DNA of 64,000 bases from Gorsachius magnificus (lineage: Eukaryota; Chordata; Aves; Pelecaniformes; Ardeidae). How positions within the stretch are numbered: the first letter of the stretch is position 1; each line of letters opens with the position of its first letter. The notes beneath the pieces were generated by a model. That model worked only from the letters and a program-made list of their open reading frames with translations, was not told the DNA's origin and ran no database searches. Positions 26,364-40,500 of the stretch are shown piece after piece. The position numbers and the translations under genes are program-made. Location of the stretch: positions 57,518,602 through 57,582,601 of the forward strand of contig CM067085.1 in assembly GCA_034008185.1 (NCBI GenBank). The letters are read 5' to 3'.

Positions 26364-28321
26364 ACTATAAATCGGTTTATGTTCTTGTACTTCACATATA
26401 AATATCTTGATGACAACAAAGAAGGCACATCTATGAAAACCTCATGCACCTTGTCTGCATCTATTTTGATTTTATTACAAGAACTATCCCTCTCTCTCCA
26501 CTAGAAATAAAAGCCTAGAACTGGTGGTATGACATATACCTCTCCATATTAACAAAATACCCAAAACAGTTGGTAAAAATTTACATTTCTACAAATTCTA
26601 AAAATGACACTGCGTATCTAAATGGCAGGTTCCGCTTTGCCGAGGGCAAAAGGACAGTTTAAAAACGTGGTTTGACTCATCAGATTCAAGAAGTTCAAGC
26701 ACCACTCACAGTTTCATTCCAAAACTTCTTGATTTAAACCAGTAAGTTTTTAGTTGACATTAACGGCCTAATTCATATGCACAAAGCACTTGCTGCTTCC
26801 TGTTCCTGCTAGTCTTCCATTACCGTCCTGAAGAGGTGAATGCTCATCTTTCAGTGAAAATACAAAACATTTTTACAAATACATATTTCTTTTTGAAAGT
26901 ACTTGTCCCCTGATACCTCCAGATTCCCATTTAAGCCCATCCCCTTCACTCCCCCAGGAAGTAAAGTTATTCTTTCTGTAGTGTAGCACACTTAACCAGA
27001 GCTCGAATGGCAGGCTTATCAGCTTTGTGACTGCGCTTACAGTTTTTGAAGAGATGGCAGTTGTTACAGTCTTTTTAAAATGGGTAGATGAAGAAAAATG
27101 TATACTGGAAATGAATGAGGTAAAGTTTCATACATTCAGTGGTGTAAATAAATACCAGCAGAGTTTTATAGGAACATGAGTATAAGTTTGAGGGTTTTAT
27201 TATCAAAGTTTTGTAAAACAATTTCAGAAACTGTACATCAACATGGCACAGACTGTAGCCTACTTTTGTCTTTTTACCTGCACAAAAGTAAAAGCTCTTG
27301 AACTTCCGTAACTAAGAAAACAGCTTGCCTAACTACTTTGCATATAACATGGAATCACTGTGTGCATAAGATTACTACTGCAGTGACAGTAAACACAAAT
27401 TTATTAGTTTATACAACTTGAGATCAAGTAAAAAGTACATTATCAAGTAGACTTGCTTTTAAAAGCATACGAAGGTCAATTTTAAAATGCACTACCTTTT
27501 TGCAATGTGTTTAGCTTATTAACAAATAAATCAACCTGGATTATGAAAACTGCACAAATCAACCTTTAATCACTGGGCACTGATCAAGCAGAAATTTTTC
27601 ACTTCCCAAGGCTCGAGAAGAAAAGTTAAGAACCATTATAACTCGCCTGAGATGAATTTGAATTGACAGATAAAAAAAAAAAGCCCTCAAAAAGGTTAGT
27701 GCATTTTAACTTTGTCAAAGCCAAACAAACCCCACCGGAAAAAAACCAGAACAGAACAAACCAACCCCAGCCACATGGCTTAAAAAAAACAAACCCAAAA
27801 AAACTATCTATATCAGAATGCTTATTTTCAGATGTACTGTCAATTTTTTTTTGTGTAGTCACACTTAAGACCCTTAAGTAGATCCACCATATGTTGTAGG
27901 ACTTTAGAACATTTAGGATGTTTCTGCCACAATCAACATGCAGTCAGTGCATTCCCTATACTGCTCTATTACTGCAATGAATCAAATTCTAGAAACACTA
28001 TCATAAGTGAGCTGATTTACTAAAGGAGATCATACAACAAACAGTCCATGCCTGCTGTAGATGCATGCAGCTTTTTACTGTTGCTTGAAGCATCACCAAG
28101 TTAGTAAAAATTGCTTGGCTACGCAATCCCTTTCGGCCGTAACAAGAATGGTTACCTTTCCATAAAGCTTTTGATGTGAGTTAGTATCAGGAGATTTACA
28201 AACCATGTATAGCTTAGAGCTGTATACATCTAGATTTAGGATTAACAAGTACAGCATAAAAGAATCACACAGGAATGACACTGATGCACGTCTGCAGCTG
28301 TGTTCACTGCAAAGGCAAAAT
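26340..28321 (-). other. SRSF11: SRSF11 3'UTR
   Basis: Runs from the SRSF11 stop codon to the AATAAA at 26358-26363 (minus strand), so about 1.98 kb. AT-rich with A-rich blocks near 27671-27810. No open frame of interest. An alternative hexamer lies at 26471-26476. Confidence 0.75.
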
Positions 28322-28519
28322 TCAGTCACTCATATCCATGTCCTCTTCGTGATGATCATCCCCATTTACTTTGGATTCCCTTGCTGAATCTCCGCTGCCT
28401 TTATCAGTGGCAGACTCCTTTACTTTAGGGGAGGATGAGTCTCCCATTTTCTTTTCTTCCTTTTTCTCCTTCTCGCTGTCATATCCTTGTTCTTCTTCAT
28501 CATAATCCCTTGTGACCTG
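28322..28519 (-). CDS. SRSF11: SRSF11 coding exon 12 with stop
   Basis: Encodes QVTRDYDEEEQGYDSEKEKK to DDHHEEDMDMSD and TGA at 28324-28322. The acceptor is a tandem AAGCAG, so the first Gln may be included or left out. Confidence 0.95.
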   Translation of the reverse strand, partial: QVTRDYDEEEQGYDSEKEKKEEKKMGDSSSPKVKESATDKGSGDSARESKVNGDDHHEEDMDMSD

Positions 28520-31500
28520 CTTTGCCGAGATAAAAAAAAAGTGTAAAACTTGCTGGTAAACCCCTGTTGGTTTAAGGTTAATACTACAGTACAGGCAGTG
28601 AAGTTAAACAGGTTTTTAAACATACTTTCACATCTTTATCACTCTCGGATTTTCGTTCTCGATCCTTCTCTTTGTCTTTGCTTTTTTTTTTCTTGCTTGT
28701 TGACCGCTCCCTCTCATCTCTACTTCTCTCCTTGTCCTTATCCTTCTTTTTTTCCTTTTTATGTCTACAATGATAAGTATGTAGAAGAGTGAAAACCACA
28801 ATCACACCATTCCGTAACTAGAACACAGACAGTATCCAGACTGCTACCCATAGTTCATTACAAATCTAAGGGGAAATAGCAGCGTGCACTAAGATACACC
28901 ATTTGCTTTCAGAAAATAACTGAACATCCCAATTTCTTAGCTCTGGATCAAACACAACCACCACAAAGCAAAGTCTAAGAAACACCGTGTTAAGAATAGC
29001 AACACTGCATCAGTTTATGATGGAGAAGGAGCACCTCCAGTTCCCTGTTCAGGGAGAGAGGATCATAAAATGCCTGGGCCCAACCAACAGTCAGTTGACT
29101 CCTATTGTAGAGAGCCAAACAGGCCAGGAACTCTGGGTACTTCCGGCTCCCCACCTCTGGAGTAGCTCACGTTTGGAGTTCTTGCGCACTAACAGAGAAG
29201 CTCTATGCTTGAAGCTGATTAAATGATGATAAAAGCAGTGGCAGGCAGCAGAGAACCACTCTCTCTCAAGAAGTCGACCTATGGGCTAGGTGTAAGGCAC
29301 ATGCCACACACCCCCCATCTTCAAAATAACCCCACTGTGATCTTTGCTGCAGTTCACATCTTGGGAATTCTCCACCCAGACACCATTTTTCTTTTTTAGC
29401 CAAGTGGCTTACTGACCTTCTTGGAGATGGGGATCGGGACATTTTCCTTTTAGGAGACCTGGGTTTTTTAGGTGACCGTGTTCCACTCCTGCTTCTTCTA
29501 CGTCGTCTTTCTCTGCATGAAAAAGAGATCAAAACTTTTTTTAAAAAAAAAAACAAACAAAAAAACCCCACTACAAACACATCTCTGGCTCCAAAACCAG
29601 CACTGCTGAAAAGGCAGTATGTATATAAATATGTATAACTCAAATTGGGTATTTACTATTAGCAGTACTGCCAAGCCTACACAGTTGCTGATCAGCAAAG
29701 TAAGGGGTTTACTATTCTACCTCCACCTTCATGAACAAATTGCTAGCTTAGACTGTATTACCAATACTGACTCCTTTTGCAAACAGATAAAACTAGTTGG
29801 TTCTTGTTTATATTGCAAGTAATTTTGCAAGTTTCTTTTTTAAAAAAAGAATGGCACACACTTTGCATGTGTTTATTCCATAAATCGGCAAAGAGCTTAG
29901 CAGTGACCTCAAAGCATCATACTCTTTTTGATATAGAGCAAGTAGAAACTCTTCCAAGCCCAAACAATACCTCCAGAAAATTACAGTATCAGGGAAAGAA
30001 ATAAGCATCTTATAGACACAGGTAGAGACAGTATACATGCACTTGTGCATACACCCAATATATCCACAGCAGAATCATCATCCTATTACAAACAAGAATG
30101 TTCTTTCTACTAAAGTGGATAAAGGATGCTGGAAATGGAGACCAAGGAAAACTTTCATGTTACTGTACCTGCTTGTGCTTCTGGATCGCCTAGTTGTGCT
30201 GTAGCTTTTGGGGGGAGTTTTAGAACGTTTCTTTTCTTTCTCTTCCTTCTTTTTATCCCTTTTAGTAAAATACAGATTTTAAGTTTAAGCCATTTTCAAA
30301 CTATTCAAGTAGCATTCATTGATTTTCCTACATAGCAAAAGCAGCAAAGACATGGTAACTATGCTGGCTAGCATATACTGTTTAGCACTCTGGGGCCAGT
30401 CACATTGCATTAATGGAAACAAAGATTACGATTATCTACAGCAAAATAAAAGAACAGCTCTTTCAGAGCCTCAGTGTACGAACAGCACAAAATCTGCAAG
30501 TCTAGATGCTCACATTTCCTGCTTTCCAAAGACAGCTACTGAGTGATTCAGCTAATGCCTGCTGCGTCTGTTGACTCTTAGGAATTTTTATGTAACTAAC
30601 TTGCACGTGCATAGGGCAAATGCAGTATAATTCTGTAAGACGTTAGAAGAGACTGTGACCTTAAAAAGAGCCACTACTTCATTTTGCCCTAGGTTTTTTC
30701 CTTGTTTGTGGGTTTTGAGTTTGTTTTTATTAAATTTTGGTGCTTAATTAAAAATCTAATTTCTAGCAAATAGAATAGATTTACTGAAGCAATTACCTGG
30801 TTTTGGATGTACTCCTAGACCTTCTGCTTCTCTCTCTGGAATGAGATCTTCTTCGCCTTGGACTTTTAGATCGCCTCCTGCTTCTTGATTTTGAATGGGA
30901 CCTTCTCCTTGATCTGCTTCTTGACCGTCTACCAGTAACACATTGTACATGGGAGTTACATACATGAAATTTTGATACACTATTCAGAATCCATCTGCTC
31001 AGTTCTAACGGTATTGTAATGCACAATGATACAGAAAACAGAAAAAAGAATAAAGAAAACAGCGAAGGAGTCACATTGAGTCTGCCAAGGAAATGGAAAA
31101 AGGAAGTGCACAAATGCTAAACATCAAAGAACAATGATGCTTCAATCAGCTCTCTTATTACCCCCCTAAGAAAGTATCAGTCCCACTGCAGAGAAAAACT
31201 GGTAAGACGTTGAAATGCAAAGAAATTTTTAGAATACTAAACCAAATACAAGCCAGTTACTGAACATGCCAATAGCAAAAGAATGCACATTAAGCCATAG
31301 TTAAAGTGGCTTTGCACAGGCCACTGGCATGCACTGTCTACCCAGAGTTGACAAGCCAACAGCAAAAGTTAGCCATATGTCTTTCTGTTTGGGTAGGACA
31401 ATATTAAGATCTCTAGTCAGGATACCTGAACAGACCTGATCTCCAAGTAAATCATAACCTAGAAAACCTTTTGTCCCAGATACTTCCACAAAGCTGAATT

Positions 31501-34500
31501 TGCTGCACATAACTAGAAACAAACAGCCCAACAGGTAAACATTTCTGTACATAAATAACAGTGCTCGGAGAAGCCTCCTAGACAAATTATAATTACCACA
31601 TGAGCACACTGGAAAGAGACTGAAGAACAGAGGTTTAAGGAACTACTGTACAATGGACAGCCTGCAATGGCTTCGGTGTTCATAATAGTGAGGGGTGAGC
31701 AAAACCAAGGCTCTGTGCTAAGGTGTTTCTTATCTGATAAAGGAGACAATTTATTGTTAAATAAAATCAGAGTCCAAACACTGCTAGGACTAGGTGTCCT
31801 GATCTTCTTGCTGCAATAGTTTCAGGTATTTTTGAAGTATTTTATGCTATCATCTCTCTCCCACCCTTTCTACAAAAACAGAGGTAGGCCTCCATCTCAC
31901 ACTACAGCCTAACCAAATCACAGCCTCAGCTTTCTTCAGACCATTTGCATTCTTCCATCTGTCAGCCTCCACAAGTGAAGTGTCACTTCCAAGAAGTATT
32001 TTTTAAGAAATTGTTTCAGCTATGTGGTTTGGTGTTTGGTTTTTGGTTTTTTTTTTTTTTTTTTTTTAAAGCAAATAAGCTAACTACCTGTGTCTGGATG
32101 AAGAGGGTGTCCTCCTCCTCCTTGAGCGTGACCTTGACCGTGAATGCCTCCGTTTTTCATCTTTTTTGTCTGGAGTTAAAAAGGAAAAGCACAGTAAAAA
32201 ACCCCAATGTTATTTTAGTATTCAAAAAGATTTCATAAATGACAGGAAGTTGAGCTTCACACTATAGATATAAGTAAGACAAAGAAAAACTAAGGAATAT
32301 TTTGACATTTAAAATGAAGGCTTATCTGTTCTTTTCCTCAAAAGATGACACAAAGAACGGTGTGTCATAAAACCAACATAAAGTTTTATGCAAAACTGAA
32401 GAAGTCAAAATTCAGAAAATGTCTAATTTAAGTCACTTAGATTATTGCTGCATGGCAATGGAAAGTCTTGTTAAAATCTCAGAATCTCTGCCATTTTGTG
32501 AAGGGCTAAAGAATCTCTCAAATTTTTGTTTTGAATTTAACACAAAAAGCCTCAAGCAAAACAATCAGCACATTTTTCTGGTATTATAAAGGAACAGGAG
32601 CTCTATTCTTTCTTGAAAATGATCAGGAGGCTGCAAAACTGTATTTTCAGTGTTCCAAGTTACTGCTTCTCAGATCTGGTGGATCTGACATTTGCAGATG
32701 AACTGCTGCACCTTGTTCTAAAATGAAATCTACTGAAATAAGCTATAAAAGAATTATTTATAAACTTCCACAGCTTAGGAAGTAAAAGAAAGGAAATCAT
32801 CTCCAAGAACAAACATCACTAGGATGTCAAGTGGTTAAGCCACTTGCAGTTTCCAATGAAATCTCAGACACGGCAGTATGAACTTCAGCCGGAGGAAGCT
32901 CAAGCATTTTGCAATCTGCAAATCAAGTGAATTTTGGGAAAAACAGATTATTAATTCCATGCATCATTCTGCAGGACACACGCAGCATTCACACTGCAGA
33001 ACAATTAAAAACCTGTCCAGTATAAGTTAGGTCACTACAGAACATGAAAGCATTAAGCCAATATTTTGCAGATGATTAGCTTTTACCATATATTATGTCC
33101 AAACTCCATCTTGTATTGAATGAGGTATTCTACAATTTAAAATTACCTGGCTCTATAGCAGCAGAAATTAATGACTGTGCCTCTCGTACTCTTTTCATTG
33201 CTTCTTCTATTTCTTTACTGGAGGTATCTGATTTCAGACTTGGTGAAACAAGACCTGCAGCTACATGGTTCAACCTGGTAAACAGAAGAATTTTAGCACT
33301 TTAGGGATGAATCCAAGAAATACATGCCTCTATTGTCGGTCTGCAGCCTATTCAAAGTGACTGATCTAAGTGAATCAGAATCTGCCTGCGTTTTGTCACC
33401 ATTCAGATGACAGAGTAGTAAGTCTAAGATGCGACATCTATGCTGAAAACAGTGGCACAAGATACTAGCACATACGGCTCTTAGAATTCTAGTAAACTGT
33501 AAATAGCAGGAAAGTTATATTGTCTTGTACAGGTACATTGCTAATGACACTTCTCAGAACGTTTTTGTACAACACAATTTCAATTCTCATCACCTGAAAG
33601 AGCAACTCCACAGGGAACAGTCTGTAACACAGCTGAAAGTCAGCTTCCATTTTGATAACCCATACTGAGAAGCCTCCAAACAGTGATGAAATTTGAAGTG
33701 CAGAAGATGTGTTCCACCAGGTGGCTTTGAAGCCAACCAGGTATACCCAATGCACCTGACTGATGTTTATCTAATCCATTATCTTGGGTAACTATTTTGT
33801 TCAATCAGTTGTGATTACTGATTACAGAAATGTCAATTTAAAATAGAGAATAATGTGCCAGAACAGTAGTAAAAACGAAGACAGATCACATACATAGCTT
33901 TATTCCCTGGTACAAATCAGATGGCTCTGACAGTTTAAAAACTCTGCACGGCCAAACAGGGTTAGAAGTCTATTTAGCTAATACAACAGCAGGGCAAGCA
34001 CACATTGCTATGCTTTCCTGAATCTGAGAGTTGAAGAATTCTCTCCAAAGCTTCCTGCAATTTGTGGCACAAGGGCTTTCTGAGGCAGATGTGGTTTCTT
34101 TGTATTTAGTACACTTTTCGTCTACTGATTTGCCTAACAGCTTTTTTCAATGGCATATGCTTTCATCATCCTATTGCAATGTTATCAGTAGCTTAACAGC
34201 ACATTAATACATTGTGCTACAATCCTTCCCTACCTGCTGTCCCCATGCCATACTATTTTGAACAAAACTATCCCTTTTCTGAACACTGAAATAAAAATTA
34301 GCAGATACTTGTGCCTGCTCTTATTTGCACTCTTTTTCTATCAAGTAATAAGACAAGCTATCTTTTGTTATCTTCTGACAGCTGTAACATACATAGACTC
34401 TTATCATTGTTTTTTTACAACGGTTGCTGGTCTTGGCTCATTGTCAACCATAGCCCCTTCATTTCAGCCTTGCAGGATGTAAGGTGCTAGCTGCACCTTT

Positions 34501-37500
34501 ATATTACAGACACAGAAGTGACAAAAATTATATGCAAGAAACTGAATTTCTGTCTCTATCAAAATGAAATCCTAGAGATTAACTGGTGTTATTCCGTAGA
34601 TGCAAGGCTGAATAATCTTCATTTCCTCCCCCTCTTCCCTTTACCACAGAAAGGAGACTCTGCACAAGGTCCCCAGGACACTAGTTTTCTCCAACCTTAA
34701 TTAGATCCAGCAGGACAAATATTGGATACTGAATCAAAACAGATACTCCCAAGATCAAGTGTATTGCAATAGAAATATTTGGAAACAATGATGCTTACTT
34801 TGGATCCACTGTGCTCATAAGTTTTAGTAGTTGATCTGCTGCAAGAGACTGTGAGAAGAAAAAGTTAAAACCACGTTGGAAGATGCGCATGCTTAAGAAA
34901 ATTATCTTCCTTGTATGTACACTCAGCAGTGGCTAAGGCAAAAAAGGCTTTACAGATGGAAAAAAAACCCAAAACAATGTATTTTACAGCTCTTCGGAAA
35001 ATCCAGGTATTATTACAATTGGCCACCTCCTGTACCAGCATTGTATTAACAACTAAATGTTTTGTCCCCACTAATTTTCTTTATACAGATACAGCCATGT
35101 GCTAAACCCAGTTTGTTACAATCAGCTGGCTTAATGGACAAAGGAAACAATCCTTCATCACTCCAAATTTGTATTTTTCTAATATGCGTTTAGAATGCTT
35201 ACTTTTTTGTTATTTCATTATAACCATTATTTGCTTGTTACTACACATGGCATGCATAAAGAGAATGCCGAATGATGGATTTCTTAGCAATGCATTAAAT
35301 TATTACTACTTCTTGTACCTGTAAAACATGTTCTCTGTATTTTAGTACTTTAAGTCTTTTTTTATTAAATTAAATAAATTACAGTCAAAGTCACCTCAGT
35401 GTTTTTTATACCTACAAAAAGCTTAAAAAGCTAAACAATTTTTTTTTTTACTGTAGGTACAAGACAGGTTGATAGCTTGATAATCACACATATTTGTAAT
35501 ATTTCATTACCAGTCCCAAATTTTTTTTTTTTGTTCTTCCGGCATTTAATTTGACACTCGTACAGATACTATTTATTCCAAACACGTGCTCAGAAAAATC
35601 CATCTGGATTTTCCAGACAGTGGCCATTAAACTGATATAAATTAAAGTACATTTAAAAAAGAAAAGAGGGTAGCAAAAGAAAACTGTTCATATATAAACC
35701 TGCTATGCCAAGAAACAAAGACTGCATTCTGTAACAATTCTAAGAATTTTAAAGAACCATCAAGCCTGTGCAGACTACACTGAGCCAAGCCTTTAATACA
35801 AAGTAGTATTTTGTAACACTTCTTCAAACCTAAATATATAGTATTTCCAGATCTTGTTATTTAATATACTGGTGAACGCCTAAGAGCATCACGTCTGCTA
35901 GGCAAACTTCTTATCTGCCAAGGACAACAAAGCAAATTTTAGAACATGTGACATACCTGAGAGTTTAAGTTTGCCCCAGGAAGCCCAAGAGCAGCTAGGG
36001 CAGGATCAAGAGCAGGAGCTCCTAAAGCAGCTAAAGGAACAGCACCAATCTGTAACAAAGACAGCAATTAAACAAAGCCATATCCAAATGATAAAAAGCT
36101 TTTAGATCAAGATTCCCAAGCATTAGACATGGGGAAACTTGAAATGGGTTTTACTTAGGCTTCTGGCTACAGGAAACATTATACTAAGGTCAGTGAGAGT
36201 ATTTCAGTTTTCCTTATTCAGGTATTCCAAAGCTTAGCATATAATTTTTTTTTAAAATTTAAAAGAGATTCTGTTTCCCATTCTACTGCATTCAAGAAAT
36301 GTTTAATTTTAGAAAGAAAATTCATTATAAGTTGCTAAGCCAACTACCACATATCTAAATCAATTTAGGATTGAAATTAACATGGTTTATATTAAAAGAC
36401 AATATAATATTATTACATCTCTGCAAATTCCTCAAGTTTGGTTAAAACTGGCAAATGGGTTGAAAAGCTACTGGAGGAATAAGTAGGATAATGACATAGG
36501 TCTGAATTCCTTAAATCAATCTAGAAGCTTCATAAAAGAATCTCATTTTTTACCATTTAAAGTGAGATGATCAAAACATACACTGAAAAAAACCACACAC
36601 TGTGCTAAAAAACACGTTATCTTATGTTAACCAAATGCTGTGCTATGAGGTCTTGCTTTCCCTCCTTCCTTCCCACTGCCTCCTTTCTGACTGCTCTGGC
36701 ACTTGAGACTCATTTGTCAACCAATTCAACCCCCTGAGCCATCAGAGAACTTATTTTTGTGCTGTCTGCATCAAGCTAACATGATGGTTCACAAAAGGAT
36801 CTGATGAGCTCCAGAGCTAGCAGAAAAGCAGCAGCAAGAGCATGTAGTCTGCAAGGGAGCAGAACCTTCCATTTTTTGACAATGAGTTTTTCTGTTAGCC
36901 AATCTCTTGAAACTGTATAGTCTCAAAAGAAAAAGCCATGCTCCCACAAACTGATTTTGTGAACATAAACTACAGCTCCAATTCATTTTTACCGAGTTAG
37001 ATATCCAATTCACAGTTACAGTCAAAAGGAGCTACATAACAAGCTTTCAGGATGTGTTTAAAAAAAATGACCATTGATCACAATTTTCCATAACAATGAA
37101 TGTGTTAAATAAATTCTACCATTAAGTGGATTGGGAGTAGGCTGGGATTCAGAGTAACAGAATTAAAATTAAGGTGTTTCAACAACCATTTTCAGGAATT
37201 TATATATATACAGTTTTTGGTGAAAGAAATCTTTAAAAATGCATATGTTTCTTCCATCCCTTTCCTTGAGTTTCAGAGTTAAACTTCAGCCTTTTCCCTC
37301 TACATACAGTTAAAAAGAGACCTTCTGAACAACCCAATGGCAAGTGTATCTTTCACAGAATCAGAAATCATAACAGAAGCTACACAAAGAGCTGAGCACA
37401 AGCTGAAGAAGTAATTTGAGAACTGCAGAATTAATGAAGCTTTACTCTTAATTTGCCTTTTGTACTTTGTTCTCTAATAAGAGATGTGCTTTGACTGAAA

Positions 37501-40500
37501 CTTTTCCCACAGTGCATTAGTCTTACTGTTCATCTTCCATGTGGATTCTTCTGTCTTTAGATAACGAGCAAACACAGGCTACAATTTTTTCCCCTCAGTT
37601 GGAGTATTAACAGAAAGTATTTCCACAGCATGTCAACTCCTTGAACTTCATTAATTTAAAATCTAAGAGACCTCTACTGCTTGGTAAATCTGTCTGTTAG
37701 CACAGAATGGATAAAAGACAGATGGGAAAGAGATAAACACAGGGCCCCCGAGATACAGAAGCATCATATTCATGAAATAAAAGTATCCCATCTAGCAACT
37801 TATCACTGTTTTGCCATAATTCATATCCGGTAACTGTAACAATCTATCAAGGTATAGAAACTAAAACATTCTAGGAGTTGGCATAAGCATGTCAGTCTAT
37901 GTGTCCTGAAAAAACCAACACAAATTAAGTTAGAATCTAACAGAATACATCTAATCATTTCCCTTGACTTCAGTCTAACTGGAAAGCCTACCTGAGAAAG
38001 TGGGTTGGGAGTAGGCAGGAGTCCACCTCCAGGCAGCAGACCTGCCACAGCATTAGCTGGTGCCAAGAGAGACAAAGCCTTAGTCTCATCAGGAATAACT
38101 CCTGCAGAGAAATAGCCTTGCATTAGAATGCATTCCATTTCAAAGGCAGAAAATACACAAATACACCCAGAAAATGTCTCCCTGATACACCACCTGAGTT
38201 TGTTGAAAGTACTTATGTTGGCTAAAATACAAAGCTTGATGTCTATTAATATTTATCATTAACTTTTTTGTCAGAATGAAACTTCAATGTGTGAAAATTT
38301 GACTGTTCCTTTTTCTCTACAAATGGTTAAGTTTCTAGAGCAAAAAAATAGCACAATACACACTACTTTTTTGTTAACACTGCCAAGATTTCATCACCTG
38401 TACTCGATTTTTAAGTCATGAACCAAACGTAAGCAAGCACAGTCGGTTCTCCAGGGGTGTGCTCTCAACTTTCAAAAGCTGTTTTATGAACAACGACTCG
38501 TGTCGGCTGCTTCACTATAAAGCACACAGAAAAATCAAGATACACAAGACAAAAAAAGTTTGATTTAGGGGTTAATAATATGGTACAGTTCACTATGTTT
38601 TCTTTTACACCTACCATATAAATTTTGTAAAACTTAAGAGAAGGTATGGAAATATTTTTTGTTGAATCAAGCGTAGGGCTTTTGCTGACTTGTCAAATGA
38701 AAATGGAAGTCTCTGCAGATCTTCAAATACACGCTGTGTATGTGTGTCTGTGGGTGGATGGGTGCATACATACAGTATACTGTGGCACATTCCTTACCTG
38801 TGCAGTAAAATGCATTTGTTCCAATATGTGCCATGCTTATTGTACCAAGAATGCTGCTACATACTGCCATTTCAGAAGAAACTTCTGGCCCAAAATCTTG
38901 CAGCCAACTAAGACAAGTGTCTTATTTTACTGCCTGCTCTGCACATATAATTTTAAGGGTCCTACTATGAAACAAGTAATTATGTAGGTATTTTTATTTT
39001 ATCCAACAGCAAAAGCCCTATACAGATGGATTAATTTGTTAATGTGCCCAAGCCCCCAAAATGAGAGTTCAATAAAACAATTTTACTATATATTTGCAAA
39101 TACCAGTAGTGTTTCTGTAATACACATTAAGAAACTGCATCTCATCATAAAACATACAATATGTACAGGGCACTTAAGAGAAACTGGATAAGCTGCAGAA
39201 GAAAACTGTTGGGTGGTATTTTCAGCAGGGCCTGGTATATAGTTCAGGCTGAACCAGGGAAAAGAACTGTAAAACACAACAACAAAAAAGAAAAACCACT
39301 GTTAAATAAAGGTAATGGTTCCTTCCACCTATACTGAGAAGTGCCGATAATATAAACAAATGTATAATACACAGCACTGTTATCTTGCTTGTGTCATTGA
39401 GCTGTCATCAATTTAGATACCAAAAGTTATGGAGGGAGAGGGGGGGAAAAAGGTCATTTAGATAAAGGGCATTAATGCATAAATATATTAACATACCTAC
39501 AGAGAGATTATGGGGTAATTTTGCATGCAAAATTATGTCTCAGAGGATATTTATAAATTATATCTAAACATTTCAAATTAGTGCAACTACAACATTTCTG
39601 GCATCTAAATACAAATCCTCAGACTTATCTTGAGACACCTCATAGAAGATCTGCATCCATTAAAAAAAATCATGCATTTGATCCTCTAATTGTTTTTTAA
39701 AAAAGTATTTAGAAATAAATAAACTACAATTTTAAAAAAAGCAATGAGGCCCCTCACCAGTTAATTTTCATGCTTCAAGAGTTTTTTTTACTGCTGCTTT
39801 GTTAGAACCATGAAATACTGCATGAATGTGTAGAAATGAAAGAAAAAGAAACAGACAAAAGAAACAAACATTAACCAAAGAACCTAAATACCCCCCCAGC
39901 CATCTTTAATCTTAGAGTTCCTTCCAAATCTAGGAATATCACAATGAAAAATTACAAATACTAAACCTTACCGTAGACTTTGTGTATAGTTCTATAACAC
40001 AAAGCAACAGCCAACACCAAAATGTCTGTGTATGCTAAAACTGGAGTGCGCTTGTGATATAGGGGATAATTATTGCACTAAACAGATAATAAACATTTAC
40101 TTTAATGACAGGCAATATTAATACAATATTATCACAATAGAAAATAAAAGATAAAAGGGCCCAGTTCAGCACAGTAGTTAAGCATATGCCTGGCTTTAAG
40201 CACATGAGCAATTTCACTGCGGTTTTAAGAATCTTGCTGTATCGTGCTTAAATAGCTTGTTGAATTGGGACCCTGGCAGTATGCATTTGCAGGGCAAACT
40301 ATGCTCCAGTACAGGGACAAAAGCATACGATTACAAAATCAGGGGGCATAACTTTATTGGCTGAACATATCTCTTGTGATACGTGACATCATTATGCCAA
40401 AACCATCAACATTCTGAACCACTAGAACACAAGAAACAGCCCATGAGGAACTCCTTGATTTAAGCAGGCCCATTAAAATATTCTACTTTATTAATTTTAT

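Larger units (their letters stand above)
28765..34798 (-). other. SRSF11: SRSF11 introns between the RS-region exons
   Basis: Five complete introns (28765-29416, 29513-30168, 30259-30796, 30929-32087, 32170-33146) and intron 5 at 33275-34798. Exon 11 is separated from exon 12 by only 106 nt. The 30929-32087 intron holds a candidate cassette exon (31436-31502). No mobile element was recognised. Confidence 0.85.

Noticed and set aside
29266..29643. 125-codon minus-strand frame covering SRSF11 exon 10
   Set aside because: It is exon 10 read through into both flanking introns, not a separate gene.
31417..31426. U12-type donor resemblance (GTATCC followed by TGA) in SRSF11 intron 7
   Set aside because: Only partial match to the minor-spliceosome consensus and no matching branch site was found.
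32050..32067. Long T-run near SRSF11 exon 7 considered as a retroposon tail
   Set aside because: No body of a SINE or processed pseudogene beside it and no target-site duplication. A simple homopolymer is enough.
38772..38783. 12-bp palindrome ACAGTATACTGT
   Set aside because: Short and AT-rich, expected by chance in tens of kilobases. No context supports a function.
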